From NCBI GenBank assembly GCA_004557285.1, contig SFEK01000004.1:1-31093 (forward strand): a stretch of 31,093 nt of DNA, in the 5' to 3' direction. The DNA is from Bacteroidales bacterium (GTDB taxonomy: Bacteria > Bacteroidota > Bacteroidia > Bacteroidales > Bacteroidaceae). Below, piece after piece: positions 7,492 through 15,470 of the stretch. Each line of letters starts with the position of its first letter. Positions within the stretch are counted from its first letter, which is position 1. Position numbers and translations under genes: made by a program. The notes below the pieces were generated by a model, which was not told the origin of the DNA, did no database searches, and was given only the letters and a program-made list of their open reading frames with translations.

Positions 7492-10332
7492 ATGAAGAAA
7501 CTCTTATCATTGCCACCCAATCTGGTGGACTGTTTTCATCAAGTGACAGGACTTGATGAGCGTGAATGGTTTTGCACCAACGACCCCGTAGGAAAGAAAC
7601 TGGGTTCAGGTGGCGGGTCTGCCTGGCTACTGGATGCCTGTTATCAGGCGTGGGGCAACGGCATGGGCTTTGAAGAATGGCTTGCCAAAGACAAGAAATT
7701 GCTGCTCCATGCCGGAGGGCAGAGCAGACGGCTGCCCGCCTATGCTCCTTCGGGCAAGGTGCTCACACCCGTGCCCGTTTTCCGATGGGAGCGTGGGCAG
7801 AAGCTTTCGCAGGATTTGCTGTCTTTGCAGGTGCCCCTCTACCAGCGTATCATGGACAGTGCACCAGACAACCTGCATACCATGATCGTGAGTGGCGATG
7901 TGTATATCCGCTGCACCCAACCGCTGCAGGCCATCCCCGATGCCGACGTGGTGTGCTACGGCCTGTGGCTTGGTCCTGAAATAGCCAAGGACCATGGGGT
8001 CTTCGTGTCGAAAAGGGAAACACCCTCGGTGCTGCATTGCATGATGCAGAAGCCCTCGGTGGAAACCCTCGGACGACTGATGAAAGACAATTTCTATTTG
8101 ACAGATATTGGTATATGGCTGCTCAGCGACAAGGCGGTGAAACTGCTGATGAAAAGGGCCGGGCACGGCGGAGCGTTGCGCAACTACGACCTCTACAGCG
8201 AGTTTGGCTGTGCATTAGGGGCAGAACCGACGGTGGCCGATGATGAACTGAACCGACTCAAGGTGGCTGTACTGCCGCTCACGGGAGGTGAGTTCTATCA
8301 CTTCGGCACGACACACGAACTGCTCTCTTCGACAATGGCCATACAGAATCTGGTCAACGACCAGCGCGAAATCATGCACCACTCGCTGAAACCACATCCC
8401 TCCATGTTTGTGCAGAATGCCGACACCAAGGTGCACATCACTGCCGACAACAGCAACCTGTGGATTGAAAACAGCTGCGTGCCTGCCACATGGACGCTGG
8501 CGCATGAGAATGTCATCACGGGCGTGCCGCAGAATACGTGGAACATCGACTTGCTGCCGGGGCAGTGTGTCGATATGGTGCCCGTGGGCGAAAAGGCATT
8601 CGTGGTGCGTCCTTACGGATTTGACGACAAGTTTCGTGGCGACCTGCACGACAGCAAAGTGTCTTTCCTCGGAAAACCTTTTGCCCAATGGGCAGAAGAA
8701 CGTGGCATCAACGTGGATGACATTGCCGGAAACACCGACTTGCAGGCAGCAGCCATCTTCCCCCTCTGCGAGAGTCTCGACGAGGCCGGCAAGGTGCTGC
8801 AATGGATGCTCACGATGCCCGAACTGCAAGAGGGTAAGGACATCTGGACAAGGGTGCGCCGCATGAGTGCCGACGAAATCAGCAACGAGGCCAACCTGCT
8901 CAGGCTCGACCGACAGCGACGACAGCTGAGGGCGGGCAACTGGACGGCACTGGCCAAGAACCATGAGCACAGCGTGTTTTACCAGGTTGACCTGGAAGAC
9001 GCTGCCCGAGAGTTTTCCGCCTACGGCATTGCTGAGCCACAGCCTTTGCCCGACAATGTGCCTCTGCTGAAACGCATACACGACAGCATGTTTCGCTCTG
9101 AACTGGCACGCAACAACAGTCGGCCTTACCAGCAGAGCGAGGAAAAGGCCTTTGCCCTGCTCAGGGAAGGACTGATGCAGCAGGCGTTGACCGACAGGCA
9201 GCGGCCACAACTCTCAGTATATAGCGACCAGATCGTGTGGGGAAGAAGTCCGGTGCGCATCGACATCGCCGGTGGATGGACCGACACACCTCCCTATTGC
9301 CTGATGGAAGGAGGAAGGGTGGTGAACCTGGCCATTGAGCTCAACGGCCAACCGCCGTTGCAGACTTACGTGAAGCCGTGCAAACAGCCGCACATCGTGT
9401 TGAGAAGCATCGACCTTGGTGCCATGGAGTGTATTGACAGTTATGAACAACTGGCCGACTTCAACCATGTAGGCAGTCCGTTTTCTATCCCCAAGGCTGC
9501 CCTCGCATTGGCGGGTTTCCTGCCTGATTACAGCACGGAGCGTTTCAATACGCTCAAGCAACAGTTGGAGGCCTTTGGATGTGGTGTAGAACTGACACTG
9601 CTCTCTGCCATACCGGCAGGTAGCGGACTGGGTACCAGCAGTATGCTTGCCGCCACGGTGCTCGGTGCGCTGAGCGATTTTTGCGGACTGGCCTGGGACA
9701 AGAACGAGATAGGGCGGCGCACGTTGGTGCTGGAACAGCTGCTCACCACCGGAGGCGGTTGGCAAGACCAGTTTGGCGGTACGCTGCAAGGGGTGAAACT
9801 GCTGCAGACGGGTAGGGGATTTGTACAGGAGCCTGTGGTGAGATGGTTGCCGGGCGATTTGTTCACGCTACCTGAATATGCCCCCTGCCACCTATTATAT
9901 TATACAGGCATCACTCGTACGGCCAAAAATATTCTGGCTGAAATCGTGCGAAGGATGTTTCTCAACCAAAATGAAGAACTGGCACAACTGCGCATGATGA
10001 GTCAGCACGCCCTTGACATGTATGACACCATACAACGGGGAGACTTTGACAGAATGGGACTGCTGGTGCGGAAAACCTGGCAGCAGAACCGCAACATCGA
10101 CAGTGGTACCAACCCCGAAAGCGTGGAGCGCATCACACGACTCATTGATGACCTCTGCCTGGGCTATAAACTGGCAGGGGCAGGAGGCGGTGGCTATCTC
10201 TACATGGTGGCCAAAGACCAGCAGGCGGCGGCTCGCATCAAACAGTTGCTCAATGAAAACCAGCCCAACGCCAATGCCCGATTTGTGGATATGACGCTCA
10301 GCACCAAGGGATTGCAGGTGAGCAGAAGCTAA
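7492..10332 (+). CDS. fkp: Bifunctional L-fucokinase/GDP-fucose pyrophosphorylase
   Basis: Cytosolic enzyme that phosphorylates L-fucose to fucose-1-phosphate and converts it with GTP to GDP-fucose, the salvage route that lets Bacteroidales decorate capsule and glycoproteins with host-derived fucose. The 946-aa length is almost that of Bacteroides fragilis Fkp (949). The N-terminal pyrophosphorylase domain has the nucleotide-sugar motif AGGQSRRLP with Lys89 (73-89). The C-terminal GHMP kinase domain has its three motifs: GRSPVRIDIAGGWTD from 584, the phosphate loop PAGSGLGTSS at 708-717, and the glycine-rich AGAGGGG at 895-901. Both halves look intact. It sits between the YfhO-like gene and the GSCFA gene in a tight same-strand run. 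Confidence 0.97.
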   Translation: MKKLLSLPPNLVDCFHQVTGLDEREWFCTNDPVGKKLGSGGGSAWLLDACYQAWGNGMGFEEWLAKDKKLLLHAGGQSRRLPAYAPSGKVLTPVPVFRWERGQKLSQDLLSLQVPLYQRIMDSAPDNLHTMIVSGDVYIRCTQPLQAIPDADVVCYGLWLGPEIAKDHGVFVSKRETPSVLHCMMQKPSVETLGRLMKDNFYLTDIGIWLLSDKAVKLLMKRAGHGGALRNYDLYSEFGCALGAEPTVADDELNRLKVAVLPLTGGEFYHFGTTHELLSSTMAIQNLVNDQREIMHHSLKPHPSMFVQNADTKVHITADNSNLWIENSCVPATWTLAHENVITGVPQNTWNIDLLPGQCVDMVPVGEKAFVVRPYGFDDKFRGDLHDSKVSFLGKPFAQWAEERGINVDDIAGNTDLQAAAIFPLCESLDEAGKVLQWMLTMPELQEGKDIWTRVRRMSADEISNEANLLRLDRQRRQLRAGNWTALAKNHEHSVFYQVDLEDAAREFSAYGIAEPQPLPDNVPLLKRIHDSMFRSELARNNSRPYQQSEEKAFALLREGLMQQALTDRQRPQLSVYSDQIVWGRSPVRIDIAGGWTDTPPYCLMEGGRVVNLAIELNGQPPLQTYVKPCKQPHIVLRSIDLGAMECIDSYEQLADFNHVGSPFSIPKAALALAGFLPDYSTERFNTLKQQLEAFGCGVELTLLSAIPAGSGLGTSSMLAATVLGALSDFCGLAWDKNEIGRRTLVLEQLLTTGGGWQDQFGGTLQGVKLLQTGRGFVQEPVVRWLPGDLFTLPEYAPCHLLYYTGITRTAKNILAEIVRRMFLNQNEELAQLRMMSQHALDMYDTIQRGDFDRMGLLVRKTWQQNRNIDSGTNPESVERITRLIDDLCLGYKLAGAGGGGYLYMVAKDQQAAARIKQLLNENQPNANARFVDMTLSTKGLQVSRS

Positions 10333-10343
10333 AAGGGAAAGCC

Positions 10344-11159
10344 ATGCAGTTCAGAACACCTGTACACATCGACAAGCCTCATTTCGAGATTGCCCCATGC
10401 GAGCCAATATTGTTGGTGGGCTCTTGCTTTGCCGACAATATGGGCCGACGGTTCAGGGAGGAGGGGTTTCCCGTGGAGGTCAATCCCTACGGCGTGATGT
10501 ATAACCCCATCAGCATTCTGCATACCGTGCAGCGCACCACCATGGCACCGCACACTGCCATGCTGACCCTGGGCACCAACCATGTGTATGTGCTCAACGA
10601 AACAGGAGAAGTGGTGGACAACTGTGCCAAACGGCCGCAACGACTGTTTACCGAACGTGAACTCTCTATTGATGAATGTGCCGACGCCTTGTCGGCTACC
10701 ATCGAACTGCTTGCGGCTCGGCAGCCTGAGGTGAATGTCGTGCTGACGGTCAGTCCTATACGCTATGCCAAATATGGCTTTCACGGCAGCGCCCTCTCCA
10801 AAGCCACCCTGCTGCTGGCCGCCGACCGCATGGTACAGGCCTACCCCGGCAGGGTGAACTATTTTCCTGCCTACGAGGTGCTGAACGATGAGTTGCGCGA
10901 CTATCGCTTCTATGCGCCCGACATGCTCCACCCTTCGCCACAGGCGGTTGACTATCTGTGGCAACGGTTTGTGGAAGTCTATTTCTCTACCGCCGCCAAA
11001 CGTTGTCTCGAAGAGTGGAAACCGCTGAAAGAAGCACTCGCACATCAGCCTTTCCATCCCGAATCAGAGGCTTACAAGGAGTTTCTGCATAAAACAATGT
11101 TAAAAATACAGGCTTTTTCAGAAAAATATCCGAACTTTGCACTTCCAATGAACAAATAG
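10344..11159 (+). CDS. GSCFA domain protein
   Basis: A 271-aa protein with the family-naming motif GSCFA at 26-30 in the segment PILLVGSCFADNMG. The fold is related to SGNH/GDSL esterases; Ser27 would be the nucleophile, with GxND-like and DxxH-like blocks further on (the segment YAPDMLHPSPQAVDYLW at about 191-207 supplies a candidate Asp-His pair). No signal peptide or membrane helix is seen. Substrate is unknown; ester removal from a sugar or lipid would suit the neighbouring fucose and wall genes, but this is inference. It starts 11 bases after fkp. A perfect 14-bp palindrome (GCCCTTGCAAGGGC, 11159-11172) straddles its stop codon. Confidence 0.9.
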   Translation: MQFRTPVHIDKPHFEIAPCEPILLVGSCFADNMGRRFREEGFPVEVNPYGVMYNPISILHTVQRTTMAPHTAMLTLGTNHVYVLNETGEVVDNCAKRPQRLFTERELSIDECADALSATIELLAARQPEVNVVLTVSPIRYAKYGFHGSALSKATLLLAADRMVQAYPGRVNYFPAYEVLNDELRDYRFYAPDMLHPSPQAVDYLWQRFVEVYFSTAAKRCLEEWKPLKEALAHQPFHPESEAYKEFLHKTMLKIQAFSEKYPNFALPMNK

Positions 11160-11200
11160 CCCTTGCAAGGGCCGGTGAACATGACATATTGATTTTTCTT

Positions 11201-13675
11201 ATGGCTTATTCAATTGAGAAAGTAACAACGCTGACCGGTGCCCGACGTTATGGCACGGCAGAAGCCAACATCGGCTGGATACTTACCGACAGCCGCAGTC
11301 TGAGTTTCCCCGAGGAAACGCTCTTCTTCGCCATTCCTTCTTCACGAAATGACGGTCATCGCTATATCGCTGACCTTTATCAGCGTGGCGTGTATAATTT
11401 TGTTGTCGAACAACTGCCTGAAGGCTGGCAGGTGGCTTACCCCAATGCCAACTTCCTGAAGGTGCCGCACACGATCAAGGCCCTGCAACGACTGGCTGAA
11501 CGGCATCGCGACGAATACGACATTCCTGTCGTGGGCATCACTGGAAGCAACGGCAAGACCATCGTCAAGGAATGGCTCTACCAACTGCTCTCGCCCACCA
11601 TGGTGGTGACACGCAGTCCGCGCAGCTACAATTCGCAGATTGGTGTGCCGCTGTCGGTGTGGCTGCTGTCTGAACAGACACAGGTGGCTCTTTTTGAGGC
11701 AGGCATCAGTCAGCCGGGCGAAATGAATGCCCTGCAAACCATCATCCAACCCACAGTGGGCGTGCTCACCAATATCGGTGCCGCACACCAGGAGAACTTC
11801 ACGACCTTGGAGGAAAAATGCCAGGAGAAACTACGGCTGTTTCATGATGCCCAGGTGGTGGTCTATCCTTACGACGACGAGACGGCCAGAAAATGTATGG
11901 CCTCGTGCAAGGAGTGTGGTGAACTGCTGGCTTGGTCGGCCAAGGAAAAACAGGTGCCCATGTATGTGGAACGTGTGGAGAAAACCGACATCCATACCAC
12001 GGTGCACTATGTCTTCAAGGGCACCAAGGGGCAATATACATTGCCGTTTATCGACGAGGCTTCGGTCGAAAACTCCATCACCTGTGCCACCGTGGCACTG
12101 CAGCTCGGCATCGGGGTGCAGGCACTGGCTGAACGTATGGCTTTGCTGGAGCCGGTGGCGATGCGACTGGAAGTGAAAGTGGGAAAACATGGTTGCACCC
12201 TGATCAACGACTCTTATAACTCTGATGTCAATTCGTTGGACATTGCACTGGATTTCATGAACCGACGCCCCGACCACGAGGGGCGCAGGCGCACGCTGAT
12301 ATTGAGTGATATTTACCAGAGTGGCAAGACGGCTGACACGCTTTACCGTGAGGTGTCTGACATGGCCGTGAGCCGTGGGGTGGAGAAATTCATCGGTGTG
12401 GGCAGCGACATATGTGCCCATCAACAATGCATCGCCGTGGAGGAAAAGTATTTTTTCAATACTTGCGACGAACTGATTGCCAGCGAGCTTTTCCGACAGC
12501 TGCACGATGAGGTCATCCTACTGAAAGGGGCACGGATGTTCAATTTCGACCGCTTGACCGAAATGCTCGAACAAAAGGTGCACGAAACCATACTCGAAGT
12601 GAACCTCAATGCCGTGGTGGCCAACCTCAACCATTTTCGTGCCTATCTGAAGCCCACTACAAAACTGGTGTGCATGGTCAAGGCCGATGCCTATGGTGCG
12701 GGAGCCGTCGAAGTGGCCAAGACCTTGCAGGACCATCGTGTGGATTATCTTGCCGTGGCCGTGGCCGACGAGGGCGTGACGCTCCGCAAGAACGGCATCA
12801 CTGCCAACATCATGGTGATGAACCCCGAGATGACGGCGTTCAAGACCATCTTCGACTATAAACTGGAACCTGAGTTGTATAGCTTCCGTCTGCTCGATGC
12901 CTTGGTCAAGGCGGCACAGAAAGAGGGCATCACCAACTATCCCGTACACATCAAGCTCGACACGGGAATGCACCGCTTGGGATTCAGTCCGACAACCGAC
13001 ATGGACGAACTCATACGCCGACTGAAACGGCAGAATGCCATCATCCCGCGCTCGGTGTTCTCGCATTTCGTAGGCTCCGACAGCGACGACTTCGACCGCT
13101 TCTCCGCCCAACAGTACCGTCTCTTCCTGCAGGGCAGCGACCAGTTGCAGGCGGCTTTCAGTCACAAAATCCTGCGCCATATCGACAACTCGGCAGGCAT
13201 TGAGCATTTTCCCGAACGGCAGCACGACATGTGCCGCCTGGGATTGGGACTTTATGGCATTGACAGCCGCGACAACTCTATCCTCAACGTGGTAAGCACC
13301 CTGAAATCCACCATCCTGCAAATTCACCATGTGCCCAAAGACGAGACGGTGGGCTACAGCCGCAAGGGCATCCTTACACGCGACAGCGTGATAGGAGCCA
13401 TACCCATCGGTTATGCCGACGGACTGAACCGCCGACTGGGGCGAGGCCACTGCTATTGCATCGTCAACGGCAAGAAAGCTCCGTATGTGGGAAACATCTG
13501 CATGGATGTGGCGATGATCGACCTCACGGACATCGACTGCAAGGAGGGCGACACCGTGGAAATCTTTGGCGAACAACTGCCCGTCACCGTGCTTTCAGAC
13601 GTGATGGACACCATACCCTATGAGGTGCTTACGAGCATCAGCAATCGCGTAAAACGGGTGTACTTTCAAGACTGA
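11201..13675 (+). CDS. murF-alr: Bifunctional MurF ligase/alanine racemase
   Basis: Fusion of UDP-MurNAc-tripeptide:D-Ala-D-Ala ligase and PLP-dependent alanine racemase, so one protein makes D-alanine and takes part in adding D-Ala-D-Ala to the peptidoglycan precursor. In 824 residues the first half has the Mur-ligase ATP loop GITGSNGKT (112-120, Lys119) and the N-terminal substrate domain. The second half starts near 463 (ETILEVNLNAVVANLNHF); its PLP lysine is Lys494 in VKADAYG and the opposite catalytic tyrosine Tyr738 in IPIGYADG. Both halves look complete. This fusion is characteristic of Bacteroidetes. ATG 11201 is preferred over an in-frame TTG at 11189. A weak promoter-like GAACTTTG lies in the end of the GSCFA gene. 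Confidence 0.95.
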   Translation: MAYSIEKVTTLTGARRYGTAEANIGWILTDSRSLSFPEETLFFAIPSSRNDGHRYIADLYQRGVYNFVVEQLPEGWQVAYPNANFLKVPHTIKALQRLAERHRDEYDIPVVGITGSNGKTIVKEWLYQLLSPTMVVTRSPRSYNSQIGVPLSVWLLSEQTQVALFEAGISQPGEMNALQTIIQPTVGVLTNIGAAHQENFTTLEEKCQEKLRLFHDAQVVVYPYDDETARKCMASCKECGELLAWSAKEKQVPMYVERVEKTDIHTTVHYVFKGTKGQYTLPFIDEASVENSITCATVALQLGIGVQALAERMALLEPVAMRLEVKVGKHGCTLINDSYNSDVNSLDIALDFMNRRPDHEGRRRTLILSDIYQSGKTADTLYREVSDMAVSRGVEKFIGVGSDICAHQQCIAVEEKYFFNTCDELIASELFRQLHDEVILLKGARMFNFDRLTEMLEQKVHETILEVNLNAVVANLNHFRAYLKPTTKLVCMVKADAYGAGAVEVAKTLQDHRVDYLAVAVADEGVTLRKNGITANIMVMNPEMTAFKTIFDYKLEPELYSFRLLDALVKAAQKEGITNYPVHIKLDTGMHRLGFSPTTDMDELIRRLKRQNAIIPRSVFSHFVGSDSDDFDRFSAQQYRLFLQGSDQLQAAFSHKILRHIDNSAGIEHFPERQHDMCRLGLGLYGIDSRDNSILNVVSTLKSTILQIHHVPKDETVGYSRKGILTRDSVIGAIPIGYADGLNRRLGRGHCYCIVNGKKAPYVGNICMDVAMIDLTDIDCKEGDTVEIFGEQLPVTVLSDVMDTIPYEVLTSISNRVKRVYFQD

Positions 13676-13718
13676 CGGCAATAAAAGGTGATAAATTGTT
13701 AATTATTAGGGCTTAATA

Positions 13719-13749
13719 TTTTGTTTTAAGGAAAAATAATGTATCTTTG
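13719..13749 (+). promoter_or_regulatory. Promoter of the MFS transporter
   Basis: TTTTG at 13719-13723 and TATCTTTG at 13742-13749, 18 bases apart, match the Bacteroidetes -33/-7 pattern very well. The -7 box forms the left end of a large palindrome, so a repressor binding there would block initiation. Confidence 0.7.
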
Positions 13750-13797
13750 CATATCGTATGGTATGATGCAGCATCTTACCATACGCTGCAAAGATAC
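13741..13797. promoter_or_regulatory. 57-bp interrupted palindrome over promoter and start site
   Basis: Three nested pairs of arms share nearly one centre. Outer arms GTATCTTTGCA (13741-13751) and TGCAAAGATAC (13787-13797) are exact complements. Middle arms CGTATGGTA (13755-13763) and TACCATACG (13777-13785) are exact. Inner arms GATGC and GCATC (13765-13775) flank one A. The outer arms contain the -7 box, so a mirror TATCTTTG exists on the minus strand. A further perfect short inverted repeat, GCAAAG-AAA-CTTTGC, lies at 13809-13823. An operator or a 5'-end RNA hairpin are both possible. Confidence 0.8.
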
Positions 13798-13856
13798 TTG
13801 TTCAAGGGGCAAAGAAACTTTGCTTAGACTAAATACTATAAACAAATATACTAAAA

Positions 13857-15311
13857 ATGAGTCCTTTAAACGTAACAAAGATGACCAACTATCGTTGGGT
13901 CATTTGCGCCATGTTGTTTTTCGCAACAACAGTGAATTACATGGACCGTCAGGTTCTTTCGTTGACTTGGAAAGATTTCATCGCTCCGGAATTCCACTGG
14001 ACCGACAGCGACTATGGAACCATTACCGGTCTGTTTTCAATCTTCTATGCTTTGGCTTGTCTTTTTGCCGGAAAGTTCATCGACTGGCTGGGCACAAAGC
14101 GGGGTTATCTCTGGGCCATCTTTATCTGGTCGACAGGTGCCTGCCTACATGCCATCTGTGGTTGGGTGACCATGCACCTGGAGGGTGTGGCTTCGATCGA
14201 GGCCCTGCGTGCCGTTGAGGCAGGTTCCAACCTGGCATTGGCCATCGCTTCCACCAGCGTGTGGCTGTTCCTGGCCTGTCGTCTGATTCTTGCCGTGGGC
14301 GAAGCGGGCAACTTCCCTGCTGCCATCAAGGTGACTGCAGAATATTTCCCCAAGAAAGACCGTGCCTTTGCCACCAGTATCTTCAATGCCGGCGCCTCTG
14401 TAGGTGCTTTGGCTGCTCCTGCATCCATCCCATTGCTCGCCCGTGCATGGGGCTGGGAAATGGCGTTTGTCATCATCGGTGCCTTGGGCTATGTGTGGAT
14501 GGGCCTTTGGGTGTTCCTCTATGACAAACCCAACAAGAGCAAGTATGTGAACAAGGCCGAGCTGACCTACATCGAGCAGGATGATGAGGCTGACGCTGCT
14601 GTCAAGTCTTCTTCTTCTGACGATGAAAAGGCCATCAGTTTTGGCAAGTGCTTCACCTATCGTCAGACCTGGTCGTTCATCGTGGGCAAGTTCATGACCG
14701 ACGGCGTTTGGTGGTTCTTCCTGTTCTGGGCTCCTGCCTATTTCTCCGACCAATATGGTTATAAGTCTGATACCACTATGGGTATCATGTTGATATTCAC
14801 GCTGTATGCCATCTGTACCATTCTTTCCATCTTCGGTGGATATCTTCCCACCTATTTTGTTGACAAGAAAGGTATGAATCCATACGCCGGCCGTATGTTG
14901 GCCATGCTCATTTTTGCCTGCTTCCCCATCTTGGCACTTGTTGCCCAGCCTTTGGGACAGTACAGCGCATGGTGGCCATGCATCATCATCGGTCTTGTAG
15001 GTGCCGGACACCAGGCATGGTCGGCCAACCTCTTCTCTACCATCGGCGACATGTTCCCCAAGAGTACCATCGCCTCTATCACCGGTATCGGTGCCATGGC
15101 AGGTGGCGTGGGTTCGTTCCTCATCAACAAGGGTTCTGGTGTGCTTTTCACTTATGCCGAAGGACAGGGTGCAGCCTTCACCTTCATGGGCTTCGAGGGC
15201 AAGCCTGCCGGCTATATGATTATCTTCTGCATCTGTGCCGTGGCTTACCTCATCGGATGGAGCATCATGAAGGCGCTCGTTCCCAAGTACAAGCCCATCG
15301 TGGTAGAATAA
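13857..15311 (+). CDS. MFS transporter, hexuronate/anion:cation symporter (ACS) type
   Basis: Inner-membrane permease of 484 aa with about twelve hydrophobic helices, the usual layout of the major facilitator superfamily. The N-terminus YRWVICAMLFFATTVNYMDR (12-31) and the loop between helices 2 and 3 (GKFIDWLGTKRGY at 65-77) are typical of the ACS group that includes ExuT. Several Bacteroidales genes of this kind are annotated as hexuronate transporters; the substrate here is inferred only from overall resemblance. No uronate catabolic genes are adjacent. It stands alone between its own promoter/palindrome and a strong terminator, which fits single-gene induction. A second possible start is Met9; the first ATG is kept. 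Confidence 0.88.
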   Translation: MSPLNVTKMTNYRWVICAMLFFATTVNYMDRQVLSLTWKDFIAPEFHWTDSDYGTITGLFSIFYALACLFAGKFIDWLGTKRGYLWAIFIWSTGACLHAICGWVTMHLEGVASIEALRAVEAGSNLALAIASTSVWLFLACRLILAVGEAGNFPAAIKVTAEYFPKKDRAFATSIFNAGASVGALAAPASIPLLARAWGWEMAFVIIGALGYVWMGLWVFLYDKPNKSKYVNKAELTYIEQDDEADAAVKSSSSDDEKAISFGKCFTYRQTWSFIVGKFMTDGVWWFFLFWAPAYFSDQYGYKSDTTMGIMLIFTLYAICTILSIFGGYLPTYFVDKKGMNPYAGRMLAMLIFACFPILALVAQPLGQYSAWWPCIIIGLVGAGHQAWSANLFSTIGDMFPKSTIASITGIGAMAGGVGSFLINKGSGVLFTYAEGQGAAFTFMGFEGKPAGYMIIFCICAVAYLIGWSIMKALVPKYKPIVVE

Positions 15312-15346
15312 TACAGAGCAAGGTTTTTACTGTACAAATACACATC

Positions 15347-15374
15347 AACCCTCCCCGCTGTGGGAGGGTTTTTT
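15347..15374 (+). terminator. Intrinsic terminator after the MFS gene
   Basis: AACCCTCCC and GGGAGGGTT form a 9-bp perfect stem with a 6-nt loop, followed by an unbroken T run. A classic Rho-independent terminator. Confidence 0.9.
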
Positions 15375-15396
15375 CGTGCGGTTTTTTCATCTTTCC

Positions 15397-15427
15397 TTTG
15401 CCATTTCTCTCATTTGCACTACCTTTG
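15397..15427 (+). promoter_or_regulatory. Promoter of the TonB-dependent receptor
   Basis: TTTG at 15397-15400 and TACCTTTG at 15420-15427 are 19 bases apart, a close match to the Bacteroidetes consensus, 43 bases before the start codon. The short leader leaves no room for a cobalamin riboswitch. Confidence 0.7.
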
Positions 15428-15470
15428 CAACTGTTTTGCACGAAGCAAGACAATTTGATATTTATTATTT

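Noticed and set aside
11159..11172. 14-bp palindrome at the GSCFA stop as a terminator
   Set aside because: No loop can form without breaking the stem and no T run follows, so transcription probably continues into murF-alr.
12518..13576. 352-aa minus-strand frame inside murF-alr
   Set aside because: Antisense shadow of the alanine racemase half, with the His/Val-rich composition typical of such frames.
13742..13797. A divergent minus-strand promoter from the mirror TATCTTTG
   Set aside because: No good -33 element at the right distance and no minus-strand gene to the left; kept only as part of the palindrome.
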